A stretch of DNA of 64,000 nt, taken from NCBI GenBank assembly GCA_964036295.1, contig OZ038465.1:1-64000 (forward strand), given 5' to 3'. The notes under the pieces were generated by a model. It had not been told where the DNA came from. It worked only from the letters and a program-made list of their open reading frames with translations, and searched no databases. Position 1 is the first letter of the stretch; each line of letters starts with the position of its first letter. Source of the stretch: Plumapathes pennacea. Lineage: Eukaryota > Cnidaria > Anthozoa > Antipatharia > Myriopathidae. Below are positions 42,856 to 54,200 of this stretch, in pieces. The position numbers and the translations under genes were made by a program.

Positions 42856-45800
42856 TTACTGGTCCGAAATATCGATGTGTTGTAATGATCTCTCCACATC
42901 ATCCATGTTGGCAGGAGAGCCCCTTGCAAGGGCTGCCACAATGCGGTTCAACACCTTAAAGACATGAATATAAATAAAGTCTTTAAACCACTCTTTAGTA
43001 CATACTTATAATTTTTCTTTTATCCATTACCTGATCTGAATACAGGGGTCTCCAGAAGGCATTACCAGGCCCAGTGTCATACTGAAGGAGAAGTTCTTCA
43101 CCAGCTCTGACAATCCGTCTTGTCTTGATCCAAACCTCATCCATCCTGAGTGCGAACCTACAATTAACTCTCTCTTGCACAATTCTGGCATACTTCCTGT
43201 GTAGACTGAATGGCCACGACCCTGAGATTTAAGATGCATCTGTAAGTGTTGGCATATTTAGCTTCGTGGGATCTAATTTTCACAGATTTTCCAACAATCG
43301 CGAAAATTAGATCACGTAAAATGTAAACTGTAAAAATAGAAAATAGAAATAGATCAACAAATTTAAAAGTAGCACCATAAAACAAGCAGTTTTAAAAGGT
43401 GTTGTCAAATGGGACAACAGACAAAGAATCTGGAGGTTTATTTACCATCGTTGAGCAATTTCCCCAAGCCAACCTCACACTTTCTGCCGTCTACTGATAG
43501 ATGGTTGTTCCTCCAGAAAAATTCAAGGGTGTAGTCCCCCTCGGCTTCAGCTGCTGGTTCAAATGGTGCTGATGGAGCGTATGCACAGACCCAAGTGTTC
43601 TCAGGAATTCTTCTCATTGTGAAGAGGCCATAGCCAGTGTCCACGTTCCCCACACCAACAACTCTGCTCTTGAGTATTTTAAGGGCGCTTTCTCCTGTCC
43701 TAAGAAGAACAACAAGCAGGAGAAATCTCATTATGCAAACCAGGTATTGAAGTTGTAGTACCCTTTGTACTTTGGTGTAAGCTGTTGGTTACATGAATAT
43801 GATATAGATTGATGGTTTTGCAATTTAAAAAATGTCACAAATTGTGAAATTATAGGGTTGGCTTCAATAAGTAGTAGACACTATGTTACTGCTCTAGGTT
43901 GCAGCCTCCAACAGGTCTTTTGTTTTGCTTTAAGGTACCTTTCGAGATCCGATATCTTAAATCCATAAGGTGATGGACTCGTGGTTGGCTTGTTGTCATT
44001 TGCCGACCTTCCTCGCCCGTGCTGTAGCTCTTTAAGAGCCTGCCGTTCCTGCCATGGGAAGTTCAAAGTGAGATGGTTTCCAGCCTTGAACATCGTAGGA
44101 AAACCTGTGGGAAACAAGGACTGGACATCGTTAGCCTGAAAAACCGAAAACAGTTTATCGACTTGTTGGTCAATGGGATTATCTTTGGCCAGGAGGTTAC
44201 GGCTTGCTCCTGACCAAATGGGACCAAGTTTATTTTCTTTTGCAATGGTCTGCAGAGACAACAGGCGTTGATCCATACAGAACTTGGTAAAAACAAAACT
44301 GGTTCCTGCAAGAACAAGGAAAGCGTTGACATTTAACAGAAATGGGGCATCTGAACTTGCATCAACTGGGTTTGCCAGGGACATCACGCGTTGACGTAAT
44401 GTATCCGGCAAAACCAATCGAGCATAGTTGTTGATGACTCGAAGTGCTTCCTCTGATGGCCGTGCTGACCACGAAATCCAGTAGTCTTGGATTGGCCGCC
44501 CAAAGGGGTCTGTTGGAACAGGAACACCACCTTTAGGCACTTCGCTATGCAGCTGGCCATTACCTGTGGAAACAAAAGTATGAAGAACATACATTAATGC
44601 AGACATGCTGTGATGTCCAGTATATTTATGATACAATGTTCGATTGTTATCACGCATATACTGGACAGCACACAACTCTGGGGCATCAATATGAGCCAGC
44701 CTAGTATATAGGCAGGACTCCATTGGGTCTGGCTTAGTTGGATCAATGTTAAGCACCAAACCATCGCCATCGTTTACGAGAACCTGGTCCACTGGAATTG
44801 GCACTGACAGGACTGGCAGTTGGTCTGCACCCAGGCAGAAGGGGGAGCTGGTGACAAAGGCCTGGTGCATATCTTCATCGACATCCGCTGTGATGAGACA
44901 AGGGGACCCTTGTGTTAGTAAGTGGAGTACATTCCTTCGATAAACCATGTGTGAACTCTTTTTTCTCAATTAATTTTTTTTACAGGGTTATCAAAATTTG
45001 GATTGGAATGACTCATTCTGTTTTCTTTTAGAATTTTTTGTATGAAAAAATGGGGTGTGTATAGGCAAGATACTGTTAACTTTTAAAATGTATTATGACC
45101 TCCCTCAGCTGAGGACAGACTGAAACCCTGCACACACCCAAGCAAGGGTTATTGATCAGACTCTGTAATGCACAACAGATCAACAGACAATCCAGTTGCA
45201 TAAATATCTATACACCATTCTTTCAAAGACCCCCTCCCCCTAGGAATTCACGTTTCCAGGGTATTCATTTTACCAATCCCCCTCCCCCCATCCTCTGGAA
45301 AATTTTAAACTTTGTTGACCTCTCACCCTTGGAAATTTCAGCTACCAGACTGACCCCCAACCCCTTAAAAATTTCTTATCCCTCCGCAGTGGGTATATGT
45401 AATTTCTGGCACACCCTAATTTGTCAGAGAACAACTTCCTTAATTGGAAGACCATATGATATGGCTTGCCTTTCCTGCTTGTACAAAGAGGCGAGCTGAA
45501 GATTCTTTTCTTTAAGGTTCACAATGAGGAATGAAAAGACCACAAGTACCAACCTGTCTGGCAAATAATGTCTGGGATGAGTTGTATCGCGCTTCGAACT
45601 TCTCCACTGCATAGGTGTTTTATCGGTTCATTGACATGCTGAAGTATCGGGAACGAAGACACTGCGCGGTAAACGAACATTGCCTCTTGGAGTGAGCTGG
45701 CAGAGCATCCAATCTCCACGGTGTCGGCCAATATTGTGAGAAGGCTGTTACCTCTTGGACGACCCCGGGCTGGTACCTCTGCTTCAGGAATGGCCATCGC

Positions 45801-48185
45801 TCCGATTTTATTGCTGGTGATGCTGAGTAGCTGGCCAATCTGCTGCTGTTGTTGTACTGCAAGCCGATGGCGTTGTTGAAGGGCCAAGTTCAACTTCGTC
45901 AGGACCTAAACAGGAATTTGGAAGAATCTTTGTGACAGTTGACCAATATCTTTGTCCTTCAGTTTCTCACCAGAAATATATCACACAGAAAGGAGAACTT
46001 GGTTTTTGATAACTTGCTCAGATGAGAGTTGACAGAAATATAAATTCTCGCTACACTGCTCTGGGAGAATCTGCATTATGAGTTTGTGTGTGAAAGGGTT
46101 AAAGCAAGTATGGTCTGGCGTACATGTCTATATGTTGTTACATTTCATGGCTGCCAGTGTTAGGCTCTGGAATGTTGCATTTATTTTTTATTTTCAGTAG
46201 GGTTCAACAAGAGATAAATGTACATACTGCATTAGTTGCAATGGCTGGGACTTCCTGGTGAATGTTTCGTGCCACGTCAGCAAGTTGTTCAGCGTCATCT
46301 GCAAAAAAAGGTATAACACTAGAAGGAAAATATGAAGAGTTAAAGTCACAGTTTGTAAGATAGGTTAAATAGGTATGAGCTTTGTCTAACGGGTTTAACG
46401 ATTCCTTTAGAAGGTTTTCTAGGTAATGTAGACTCCTGTTGTGGGCGAAGTCTGCACCAACATCTCGTGGTATCCATGGAGCTGGAACTTGGACCTTTTG
46501 AAAATACAATAAAGTGACACTGTTATTAAGTTGAATGAATGAATGAGAGACTGATGAATCACATTCAGGAACTTATAATATTAAAGTATTTCATGTTGAC
46601 AATCTGCTTGGTTCTTGTTGGTTTAAACTGATCCTGCCAAACTGCAAATATCATATGCAGTTTTTTTTTAAAGTCTTTCTGTTTAAAGGTTATAATTGGG
46701 GACAAATCATTTTTTTGTACTAGAGGCATGTTAAATGGTCACTATTTTAACCAACTTGTAATGGCATCTCAAAGGAATTGTGTGCTCGATACCCAGACTT
46801 TTCTGTGTACTCCAGTTGGTTAAATACTGGAGGAGATTAATTAACAATCTGTGACATAATTGAGTGTGCAATAGATCTGACTTTTTAACATTTGCCATTC
46901 TGTTTGTTTGCCAAAACATTCTGAAACTTGGTAGTGTTACTAACAAGGATGTGTCCTTTCTTGTGACTGGATTCATTTTTTAATTCAATTAATTTTGCAC
47001 ACTCGGTCCCAGTCCCTCTTCCATTTCTAAAGTGGTTGATAGCGACAGAGCTGACAAACGCACTGTGCATGCGCAGCCGCACAGGCAAGCTTTTTCCTGC
47101 AGAAACTGGCACAGGTGTACGCTCCACTGAATCCCTTTGTATTTTTCAATTGTGTGGCGAAACACAGCTTCCGGCAGGGTTTTTAAAAAAAGTTAAGACG
47201 CAGAAGCAATTTTTATACGTCGATCGTAAAAATACACCCCTTTCGGGCGGAGCCTCCCCATATAGCCGATCATAGGGAGTACCCTACCCCCCCCCCCCCG
47301 GGGGGCCAGCTGCATTCCGTGAAAGTCGTAGATAGTATAAAAGGACAATATACTTAAGGTGAAAGGACCAGTCAAGCATTGCAACGAAAAGGAAAGCTCT
47401 AAGGCTAATTTAAGTTAATATATTGACCTCAGTAATCGGATTCTGAACAAGATAAACAAAGCGTACGAACTGATGACGTCACCAACGCAACGCGTTTGTC
47501 AGCTCTGTCGTTAAAAGCAGGTGTTTTACAACAAACATTTTGATATACTGCTAGTAACGAACGGGAACGCTCGAGGCTAACATAAAGCATGTCCATGTTA
47601 CATGTTCTTTGAAAAAGTCCGCACTGAGTCTACGGGTTTTTTGAAACTGAAAATTCCGTAAATCGCACAAATTCGTAATTCCGCGAAGCGAAACTTTCAT
47701 GCCACACAGTGGTGGCAAACGGTAGTGTCTCAAGTGGAATTGTCTCAAATAGTTGTTCTGGCTTAGAATATTTTTGAAATATACGATACCTGGCGTTCGT
47801 CGCGGATTCTTAGCTTCTTTGCCACCCTGCGTGTTCGTCGAGCGACTTTTCGCTTGCGACTCTCAGAAGTGACCTCTCGTTGCTCTTCTTCGCGTTGCTC
47901 TTCGTCTTCTCCTTCTTCTTCGTCAATTTCTTCCTCTTCCTCTTCCTCTTCGTCTGCTGGTGGTGGTGGTGGTGGTGGTAATTGCACTTGTTCCCGCACT
48001 GGCCGGGAGTTGACAGCAGACGAGGAACCTGCAGCTGTAAATGTTAGTATTTCATCTAATTTACTTCTAAAATAATCAAAGCTGGTCCGACTTTCGACAT
48101 TTGGGACAATAAAACGTTGTAAGGCTTCCGAACGGCGAACAAGCTCTTCGAGCATATGCTTAGGAACATATATTATCTCCGCCAT
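42856..48185 (-). CDS. SNase-like nuclease and SET domain fusion protein, 7 exons, 835 aa
   Basis: Minus-strand exons: 48185-47790, 46494-46228, 45905-45554, 44887-43939, 43699-43446, 43221-43031 and 42954-42856 (phases 0, 0, 1, 2, 1 and 0; 836 codons with stop TAA). Residues 60-132: Pro run, long Glu/Asp run, basic RKRKVARRTRR tail (likely nuclear signal). Residues 222-338: Gln-rich then helical. Residues 370-560: diverged staphylococcal-nuclease fold with DGDG (378-381), RLAHIDAPE (Arg401, Asp406, Glu409) and DPFGRPI (Arg469), covering all known catalytic positions. Residues 665-790: SET domain with GYGLFT, DYTLEF, NDG where most have N-H-S, VNCRF and RAGEELLLQYD. Together these suggest a nuclear chromatin or nucleic-acid enzyme, possibly both nuclease and lysine methyltransferase; substrate unknown. 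No matching architecture is known to me. Weakest join: exon 4 donor GTACCT to exon 5; if wrong, there are two adjacent genes, the nuclease one ending at 43881. Confidence 0.65.
42995..43699 (-). CDS. SET domain exons (exons 5-6 of the fusion gene)
   Basis: Two exons, 43699-43446 and 43221-43031, encode one continuous SET domain. Acceptors ttgttcttcttag and ttaaatctcag, donors GTAAAT and GTAATG. The split lies just after LLNDG, at the pseudoknot region that binds S-adenosylmethionine. The core NDG...NCRF arrangement resembles protist, plant and viral-type SET domains more than the animal N-H-S type. SET domains usually methylate protein lysines. No pre-SET or post-SET Cys cluster is visible. 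Confidence 0.7.
43881..44887 (-). CDS. Staphylococcal-nuclease-like domain exon (alternative read-through end)
   Basis: This is exon 4 of the nuclease-SET gene plus the 19 codons that follow if the donor at 43938 is not used. The acceptor at 44888 (ccccttgtctcatcacag) is excellent and in phase with the preceding exon. Without splicing, the frame ends in a basic, Gln/Arg-rich tail (..KQKTCWRLQPRAVT). An isoform or separate gene that stops here would have the nuclease domain but no SET domain. An in-frame ccacag/gtaatg at about 44565 could define a small alternative intron edge. Confidence 0.45.
47270..47310. repeat. C-run/G-end MITE remnant in intron 1 of the nuclease-SET gene
   Basis: catagggagtaccctaccccccc followed by a C-run and ggggg resembles the end of the G-end MITE family, preceded by a diverged ..cccctttcgggcgg.. 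part. It is a truncated copy. Confidence 0.45.
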
Positions 48186-48232
48186 TGTGACCTTTAATCC
48201 GGGTCAGCAGTTCAGCGGGTCAGCAGTTATTA

Positions 48233-48263
48233 GACCGGAAGTGAAAAGCAAGAACAAAGATGG
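48233..48263. promoter_or_regulatory. ETS and YY1-like promoter motifs upstream of the nuclease-SET gene
   Basis: CCGGAAGTG (ETS type) at 48235-48243 and AAGATGGCCG (YY1 type) at 48257-48266 lie 50-80 bases upstream of the start codon at 48185. Together they resemble a TATA-less housekeeping promoter, possibly bidirectional because an open frame starts at 48262 on the plus strand. Confidence 0.4.
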
Positions 48264-48544
48264 CCGGTTTTGCAAGGTCATACAGAACGCAGAATCATAT
48301 ATGTGTAATGTTCGTCCTCTTTTGGTTTAAGTACCCCTCCTTTAAAGCAGAAAAGCCCAACTCTTACTGCTTCTGCGAGAACAAGCTTTCACGTTTGTTA
48401 TATAAAGAGACGGGTCGACGTATTTCGGTTCCGTGTTCACGTGACCTAAAGTTGCGGAATATTTTAAGAAGTCCAACTTTAGAATTTCTTGCATCTCTTT
48501 ACATACGTACATACACTTTATTTAAACGCGGATTTTCAGTGTAG
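48260..48544 (+). CDS. Divergent open frame, 94 codons, unrecognised
   Basis: It starts at an ATG in a good context (aaagATGg) 75 bases from the start of the divergent nuclease-SET gene. The first 15 residues (MAGFARSYRTQNHIC) and a hydrophobic stretch VMFVLFWF could be a mitochondrial or membrane leader. No family motif. It may be the first exon of a divergent transcript; the YY1-like motif overlaps its ATG, so the start could equally be promoter sequence. Confidence 0.2.
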   Translation: MAGFARSYRTQNHICVMFVLFWFKYPSFKAEKPNSYCFCENKLSRLLYKETGRRISVPCSRDLKLRNILRSPTLEFLASLYIRTYTLFKRGFSV

Positions 48545-48755
48545 CTGAAAAAAGGCTAATATCTTCTGCACTGTTGAAGATGTAATTTTTACGTTAAAGA
48601 ATTCATAAACACTATCAATGATATTAATCAACTTTATTAGTGTCAATGACTCTGCATGTAATCAGAAACAGCAATAATGAAACCGCGATTGTTTTCTACG
48701 AAAAAGGTTGCCCGTGTGAATAAGAAAGCGACGCTCCAACTTCACGTTGTCCCAA

Positions 48756-48878
48756 TCAATGTCTACTGAAACCGATTATGGAAAGAAATACGACTTTATC
48801 AAACTCCAAGAGGTGACTTTCCACATAATCGGCCAGCTCTTCTAAAAGGTCCGCCAACTGTCCGTCGTGAATATCGAG
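48756..48878 (-). CDS. Possible terminal exon, 40 codons
   Basis: Preceded by a good acceptor (cttcacttttag), it encodes LDIHDGQLADLLEEL... an acidic amphipathic helix ending ..IIGFSRH and TGA at 48756-48758. Composition and hydrophobic spacing look like real protein, and the length is a whole number of codons. No upstream partner exon could be fixed and no family was recognised. Confidence 0.3.
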   Translation of the reverse strand, partial: LDIHDGQLADLLEELADYVESHLLEFDKVVFLSIIGFSRH

Positions 48879-48978
48879 CTAAAAGTGAAGATTTTATGTT
48901 TTATTTTTGTTAGGAGGGAGGCCAAAAGGCCCCCCGGTTGAAGCCGAGCTGAGTGGCAGTCAGCCCAGCTTTTTAGAC

Positions 48979-49153
48979 TTATTTATGGGCGTCCAGAAGA
49001 TCTTTTCCCCACATCGCTTTCTCCCTTTTTAATCGCGGCATTGGCGGAGGAAGCGGATGTGGAAATTTGAATTCCCCACCCATTCTTAAAGCTCCACTGT
49101 TGTGAAACTCTGAAGTACTCTTTTTCTTCACTTTTACGTGTGGGATTGGTAGT
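48979..49153 (-). CDS. Possible coding remnant, ~57 codons, Pro-rich basic C-terminus
   Basis: A minus-strand frame reads KLPIPHVKVKKKSTSEFHNS then GGEFKFPHPLPPPMPRLKRE, ending DLLDAHK and TAA at 48979. It has the look of a conserved C-terminal tail but lacks a clear acceptor and follows an in-frame stop. It could be a terminal exon, a processed fragment or chance. Not identified. Confidence 0.2.
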
Positions 49154-49154
49154 T

Positions 49155-50127
49155 TTTACAGATGTCACAACTTATGTAAAGTATGCGCAGTGCACAGGGG
49201 CTTCTGTTCTCGTTAAAATGTCACATTCAGACACATTCTTCACTGTATTTGTAACCGTTTTCCTGCTCCATCCTTCAGCCAGTGTGTTCACGTGGGCTCG
49301 CTGAGCTCACTTTCCAATTTTCGCTCTTATTTGACCGCCTACGGCCACGCCACCGGCCACGCCACCGGGGATAACACTGGTTCCCGTTTGATCACCAAAT
49401 AATCCCTTTGAAGCCCAATGTCCTGGTTACCACTCAGTCAAATGGGGGAGGCATTTTGGACTCCCTTCTAAACAAACAGTGGGAGTGCGTATCATATCAT
49501 GTGATAGAGTTTGGGCTCGTGCATTTGTTTTTGTCCAATCCAAGTGTTTCCCTTGTTACACAGGCACCGTAACTTTCAATGCAAATTGCGGCGGCATGCG
49601 TGCTATTGCTTGCGGAGACGGGGTTAAGACCATTGATTACACCGCGCGTAATTTAAAATGGGTCTTCCTTGGAGTTTCCAAAGCGCTAGAGTACCCACAG
49701 CAACCTGGATATATTTTATGCATTTAGGTTTTAAAAATAAAATAAAATAAAATTCTTTTAATCACTCTGATCCCACAAAAATTCGCAAGAGACGTCTTCA
49801 AACCCCACACAACCAAAGCCATATGGTAAACTGAAAATTAATCAATGCTTTCGAGAGATGTTCCCACTCAAAATGCAACAGAAGCGGTTTCCCATACAAG
49901 CTGGATGGTGAAATAATCAAAATTCAATACCATTTATAAAATAGTTGCAGGAACGGGAGAAAAAGTGTGGACTGGGCAAGAGTTTGTTATTGGCCTCTCT
50001 AGTAAAAATGCCATATGGTAAAAGACTGCTGCGAATTACGGGTTGCATGTGAACGAGCAAAACGTGAAGCCACCTTGGCCGTTTTCGGCCATTTTCCTTA
50101 TTGTTCAGAGCGATGTTTGCCTAATTA
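49155..50127. other. Unrecognised sequence, no supported gene
   Basis: Apart from a small duplication (ggccacgccaccg twice at about 49343-49368) nothing is recognised. The open frames at 49479-49727 and 50043-50225 lack motifs; the second runs into the MITE at 50128. Confidence 0.4.
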
Positions 50128-50487
50128 GGGACCTTAAGCAAAACCAGGACGGCGACGGCAACGCGAGGAACCAGGAAATATTGTCTCTATATTCCTATGT
50201 TTTTGTAACTTTGCTTATTCTCTAGGTTGCCTAATTTAGTTTTGTTTTTGCCGACGGTCCATTGCGTTCAGGCGTCTCTTACTGAGACCAACGACGGCGT
50301 AATTTCTCAAAATGTCGTCCACGTCCTGACAACAGCGTAAAAATGAAGCATTTGAAGTCGGACGCGAGAGCACGACGACCCCAAGATCATGTCAATTTCA
50401 CATATTCACGTGCGCCTTTTGTCTTCTGCAATAAGTTTTATTGTTTCACCGACGTTGCCGTCGTCCCGTCCTCGTGCTTAAGGTCCC
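50128..50487. mobile_element. TA-flanked MITE, 360 bp
   Basis: The left end gggaccttaagcaaaacc.. and the right end ..cgtgcttaaggtccc are inverted repeats extending about 35 bases (gacggcgacggcaac against gttgccgtcgtc), with TA on each side. TA duplication suggests Tc1/mariner-type mobilisation. The open frame at 50343-50603 is inside it. Confidence 0.75.
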
Positions 50488-50649
50488 TATTAGCTTTCGC
50501 CGGCGTCCACAATAGTTCCAGGATGTGTCGTCAAATTCTTGAACAAAATCACTGCGACATTACTGAAGTGTTTCTTCTATATAAAACGTCGAACCTCGAA
50601 TAGCAGACCTTCTTCCGGAAAATGCACCTGCGATATAAGAAAAATATGC

Positions 50650-51251
50650 CATTTACATTAATTTGCAAAAATATATGTTTTTCAACCAGAATCAGTGGTA
50701 GTTATTTTAAAATAATTTAACCTCCTAAATGTGCGAAAGTTAGGGTGAGCTTGTGTCACTAACGCACTGAGTTAAAAAGAAATTGCCATCTGCATTAATT
50801 TAAAAAAATGTATCTGTTTTTCAACCAGAATTAGTAGTAGTCATTTTAAAATAATTTAACCTCCTTAATGTGCGAAAGTTAGGGTGAGCTTGTGTCACTA
50901 ACGCACCGAGTTAAAAAGAAATTGCCATCTGCATTAATTTAAAAAAATGTATCTGTTTTTCAACCAGAATTAGTAGTAGTCATTTTAAAATAATTTAACC
51001 TCCTTAATGTGCGAAAGTTAGGGTGAGCTTGTGTCACTAACGCACCGAGTTAAAAAGAAATTGCCATCTGCATTAATTTAAAAAAATGTATCTGTTTTTC
51101 AACCAGAATTAGTAGTAGTCATTTTAAAATAATTTAACCTCCTTAATGTGCGAAAGTTAGGGTGAGCTCGTGTCACTAACGCACCGAGTTAAAAAGAAAT
51201 TGCCATCTGCATTAATTTAAAAAAAAGTATCTGTTTTTCAACCAGAATTAG
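50650..51251. repeat. 139-bp tandem repeat, about 4.4 copies
   Basis: gtgcgaaagttagggtgagc recurs at 50731, 50870, 51009 and 51148, exactly 139 apart. A half copy starts at about 50650, more diverged than the inner copies. The last copy runs without a break into the first unit of the 365/369-bp satellite. Confidence 0.95.
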
Positions 51252-54200
51252 TGTTAGTCATTTTCAAACCATTTAAGCTCCTTAACGTACGTAAACAGTG
51301 AATGCAGCACATAGAGAGATTGAAGATATAGGGTTAGTCTCTATGTACTACTAATTTCGGTGGTAAGAAGCCCTGATGTCTGTCTGTATGTATGCATGAA
51401 TGAATGAATGAATGAATGTACGTATGTCTGTCACATCAGATAGCAGTCACGTTACCTGGTCACCGCGCGAGTAAGGCCGGTTAGCGCCGCACACAATGAA
51501 TGCGACAGGGTGAATGTTGAGAGTGTCTAACCTAACCGCCGCGCCGACGACACAGGAGAACAGCCTGGAAACCGCGACCTGGAGCTGGGATTTGGACAGA
51601 GAGACAGACAGAGAAACGAGTGTTAGTCATTTTCAAACCATTTAAGCTCCTTAACGTACGTAAACAGTGAATGCAGCACATAGAGAGATTGAAGATATAG
51701 GGTTAGTCTCTATGTACTACTAATTTCGGTGGTAAGAAGCCCTGATGTCTGTCTGTATGTATGCATGAATGAATGAATGAATGAATGTACGTATGTCTGT
51801 CACATCAGATAGCAGTCACGTTACCTGGTCACCGCGCGAGTAAGGCCGGTTAGCGCCGCACACAATGAATGCGACAGGGTGAATGTTGAGAGTGTCTAAC
51901 CTAACCGCCGCGCCGACGACACAGGAGAACAGCCTGGAAACCGCGACCTGGAGCTGGGATTTGGACAGAGAGACAGACAGAGAAACGAGTGTTAGTCATT
52001 TTCAAACCATTTAAGCTCCTTAACGTACGTAAACAGTGAATGCAGCACATAGAGAGATTGAAGATATAGGGTTAGTCTCTATGTACTACTAATTTCGGTG
52101 GTAAGAAGCCCTGATGTCTGTCTGTATGTATGCATGAATGAATGAATGAATGAATGTACGTATGTCTGTCACATCAGATAGCAGTCACGTTACCTGGTCA
52201 CCGCGCGAGTAAGGCCGGTTAGCGCCGCACACAATGAATGCGACAGGGTGAATGTTGAGAGTGTCTAACCTAACCGCCGCGCCGACGACACAGGAGAACA
52301 GCCTGGAAACCGCGACCTGGAGCTGGGATTTGGACAGAGAGACAGACAGAGAAACGAGTGTTAGTCATTTTCAAACCATTTAAGCTCCTTAACGTACGTA
52401 AACAAACGTACGTAAACAGTGAATGCAGCACATAGAGAGATTGAAGATATAGGGTTAGTCTCTATGTACTACTAATTTCGGTGGTAAGAAGCCCTGATGT
52501 CTGTCTGTATGTATGCATGAATGAATGAATGAATGTACGTATGTCTGTCACATCAGATAGCAGTCACGTTACCTGGTCACCGCGCGAGTAAGGCCGGTTA
52601 GCGCCGCACACAATGAATGCGACAGGGTGAATGTTGAGAGTGTCTAACCTAACCGCCGCGCCGACGACACAGGAGAACAGCCTGGAAACCGCGACCTGGA
52701 GCTGGGATTTGGACAGAGAGACAGACAGAGAAACGAGTGTTAGTCATTTTCAAACCATTTAAGCTCCTTAACGTACGTAAACAGTGAATGCAGCACATAG
52801 AGAGATTGAAGATATAGGGTTAGTCTCTATGTACTACTAATTTCGGTGGTAAGAAGCCCTGATGTCTGTCTGTATGTATGCATGAATGAATGAATGAATG
52901 TACGTATGTCTGTCACATCAGATAGCAGTCACGTTACCTGGTCACCGCGCGAGTAAGGCCGGTTAGCGCCGCACACAATGAATGCGACAGGGTGAATGTT
53001 GAGAGTGTCTAACCTAACCGCCGCGCCGACGACACAGGAGAACAGCCTGGAAACCGCGACCTGGAGCTGGGATTTGGACAGAGAGACAGACAGAGAAACG
53101 AGTGTTAGTCATTTTCAAACCATTTAAGCTCCTTAACGTACGTAAACAGTGAATGCAGCACATAGAGAGATTGAAGATATAGGGTTAGTCTCTATGTACT
53201 ACTAATTTCGGTGGTAAGAAGCCCTGATGTCTGTCTGTATGTATGCATGAATGAATGAATGAATGTACGTATGTCTGTCACATCAGATAGCAGTCACGTT
53301 ACCTGGTCACCGCGCGAGTAAGGCCGGTTAGCGCCGCACACAATGAATGCGACAGGGTGAATGTTGAGAGTGTCTAACCTAACCGCCGCGCCGACGACAC
53401 AGGAGAACAGCCTGGAAACCGCGACCTGGAGCTGGGATTTGGACAGAGAGACAGACAGAGAAACGAGTGTTAGTCATTTTCAAACCATTTAAGCTCCTTA
53501 ACGTACGTAAACAGTGAATGCAGCACATAGAGAGATTGAAGATATAGGGTTAGTCTCTATGTACTACTAATTTCGGTGGTAAGAAGCCCTGATGTCTGTC
53601 TGTATGTATGCATGAATGAATGAATGAATGTACGTATGTCTGTCACATCAGATAGCAGTCACGTTACCTGGTCACCGCGCGAGTAAGGCCGGTTAGCGCC
53701 GCACACAATGAATGCGACAGGGTGAATGTTGAGAGTGTCTAACCTAACCGCCGCGCCGACGACACAGGAGAACAGCCTGGAAACCGCGACCTGGAGCTGG
53801 GATTTGGACAGAGAGACAGACAGAGAAACGAGTGTTAGTCATTTTCAAACCATTTAAGCTCCTTAACGTACGTAAACAGTGAATGCAGCACATAGAGAGA
53901 TTGAAGATATAGGGTTAGTCTCTATGTACTACTAATTTCGGTGGTAAGAAGCCCTGATGTCTGTCTGTATGTATGCATGAATGAATGAATGAATGTACGT
54001 ATGTCTGTCACATCAGATAGCAGTCACGTTACCTGGTCACCGCGCGAGTAAGGCCGGTTAGCGCCGCACACAATGAATGCGACAGGGTGAATGTTGAGAG
54101 TGTCTAACCTAACCGCCGCGCCGACGACACAGGAGAACAGCCTGGAAACCGCGACCTGGAGCTGGGATTTGGACAGAGAGACAGACAGAGAAACGAGTGT

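Noticed and set aside
45152..45499. 115-codon plus-strand open frame
   Set aside because: It is antisense within intron 3 of the nuclease-SET gene, Pro-rich from C-runs, with no recognisable domain.
47854..48075. Poly-Ser open frame on the plus strand
   Set aside because: It is the complement of the Glu-rich coding run in exon 1 of the nuclease-SET gene.
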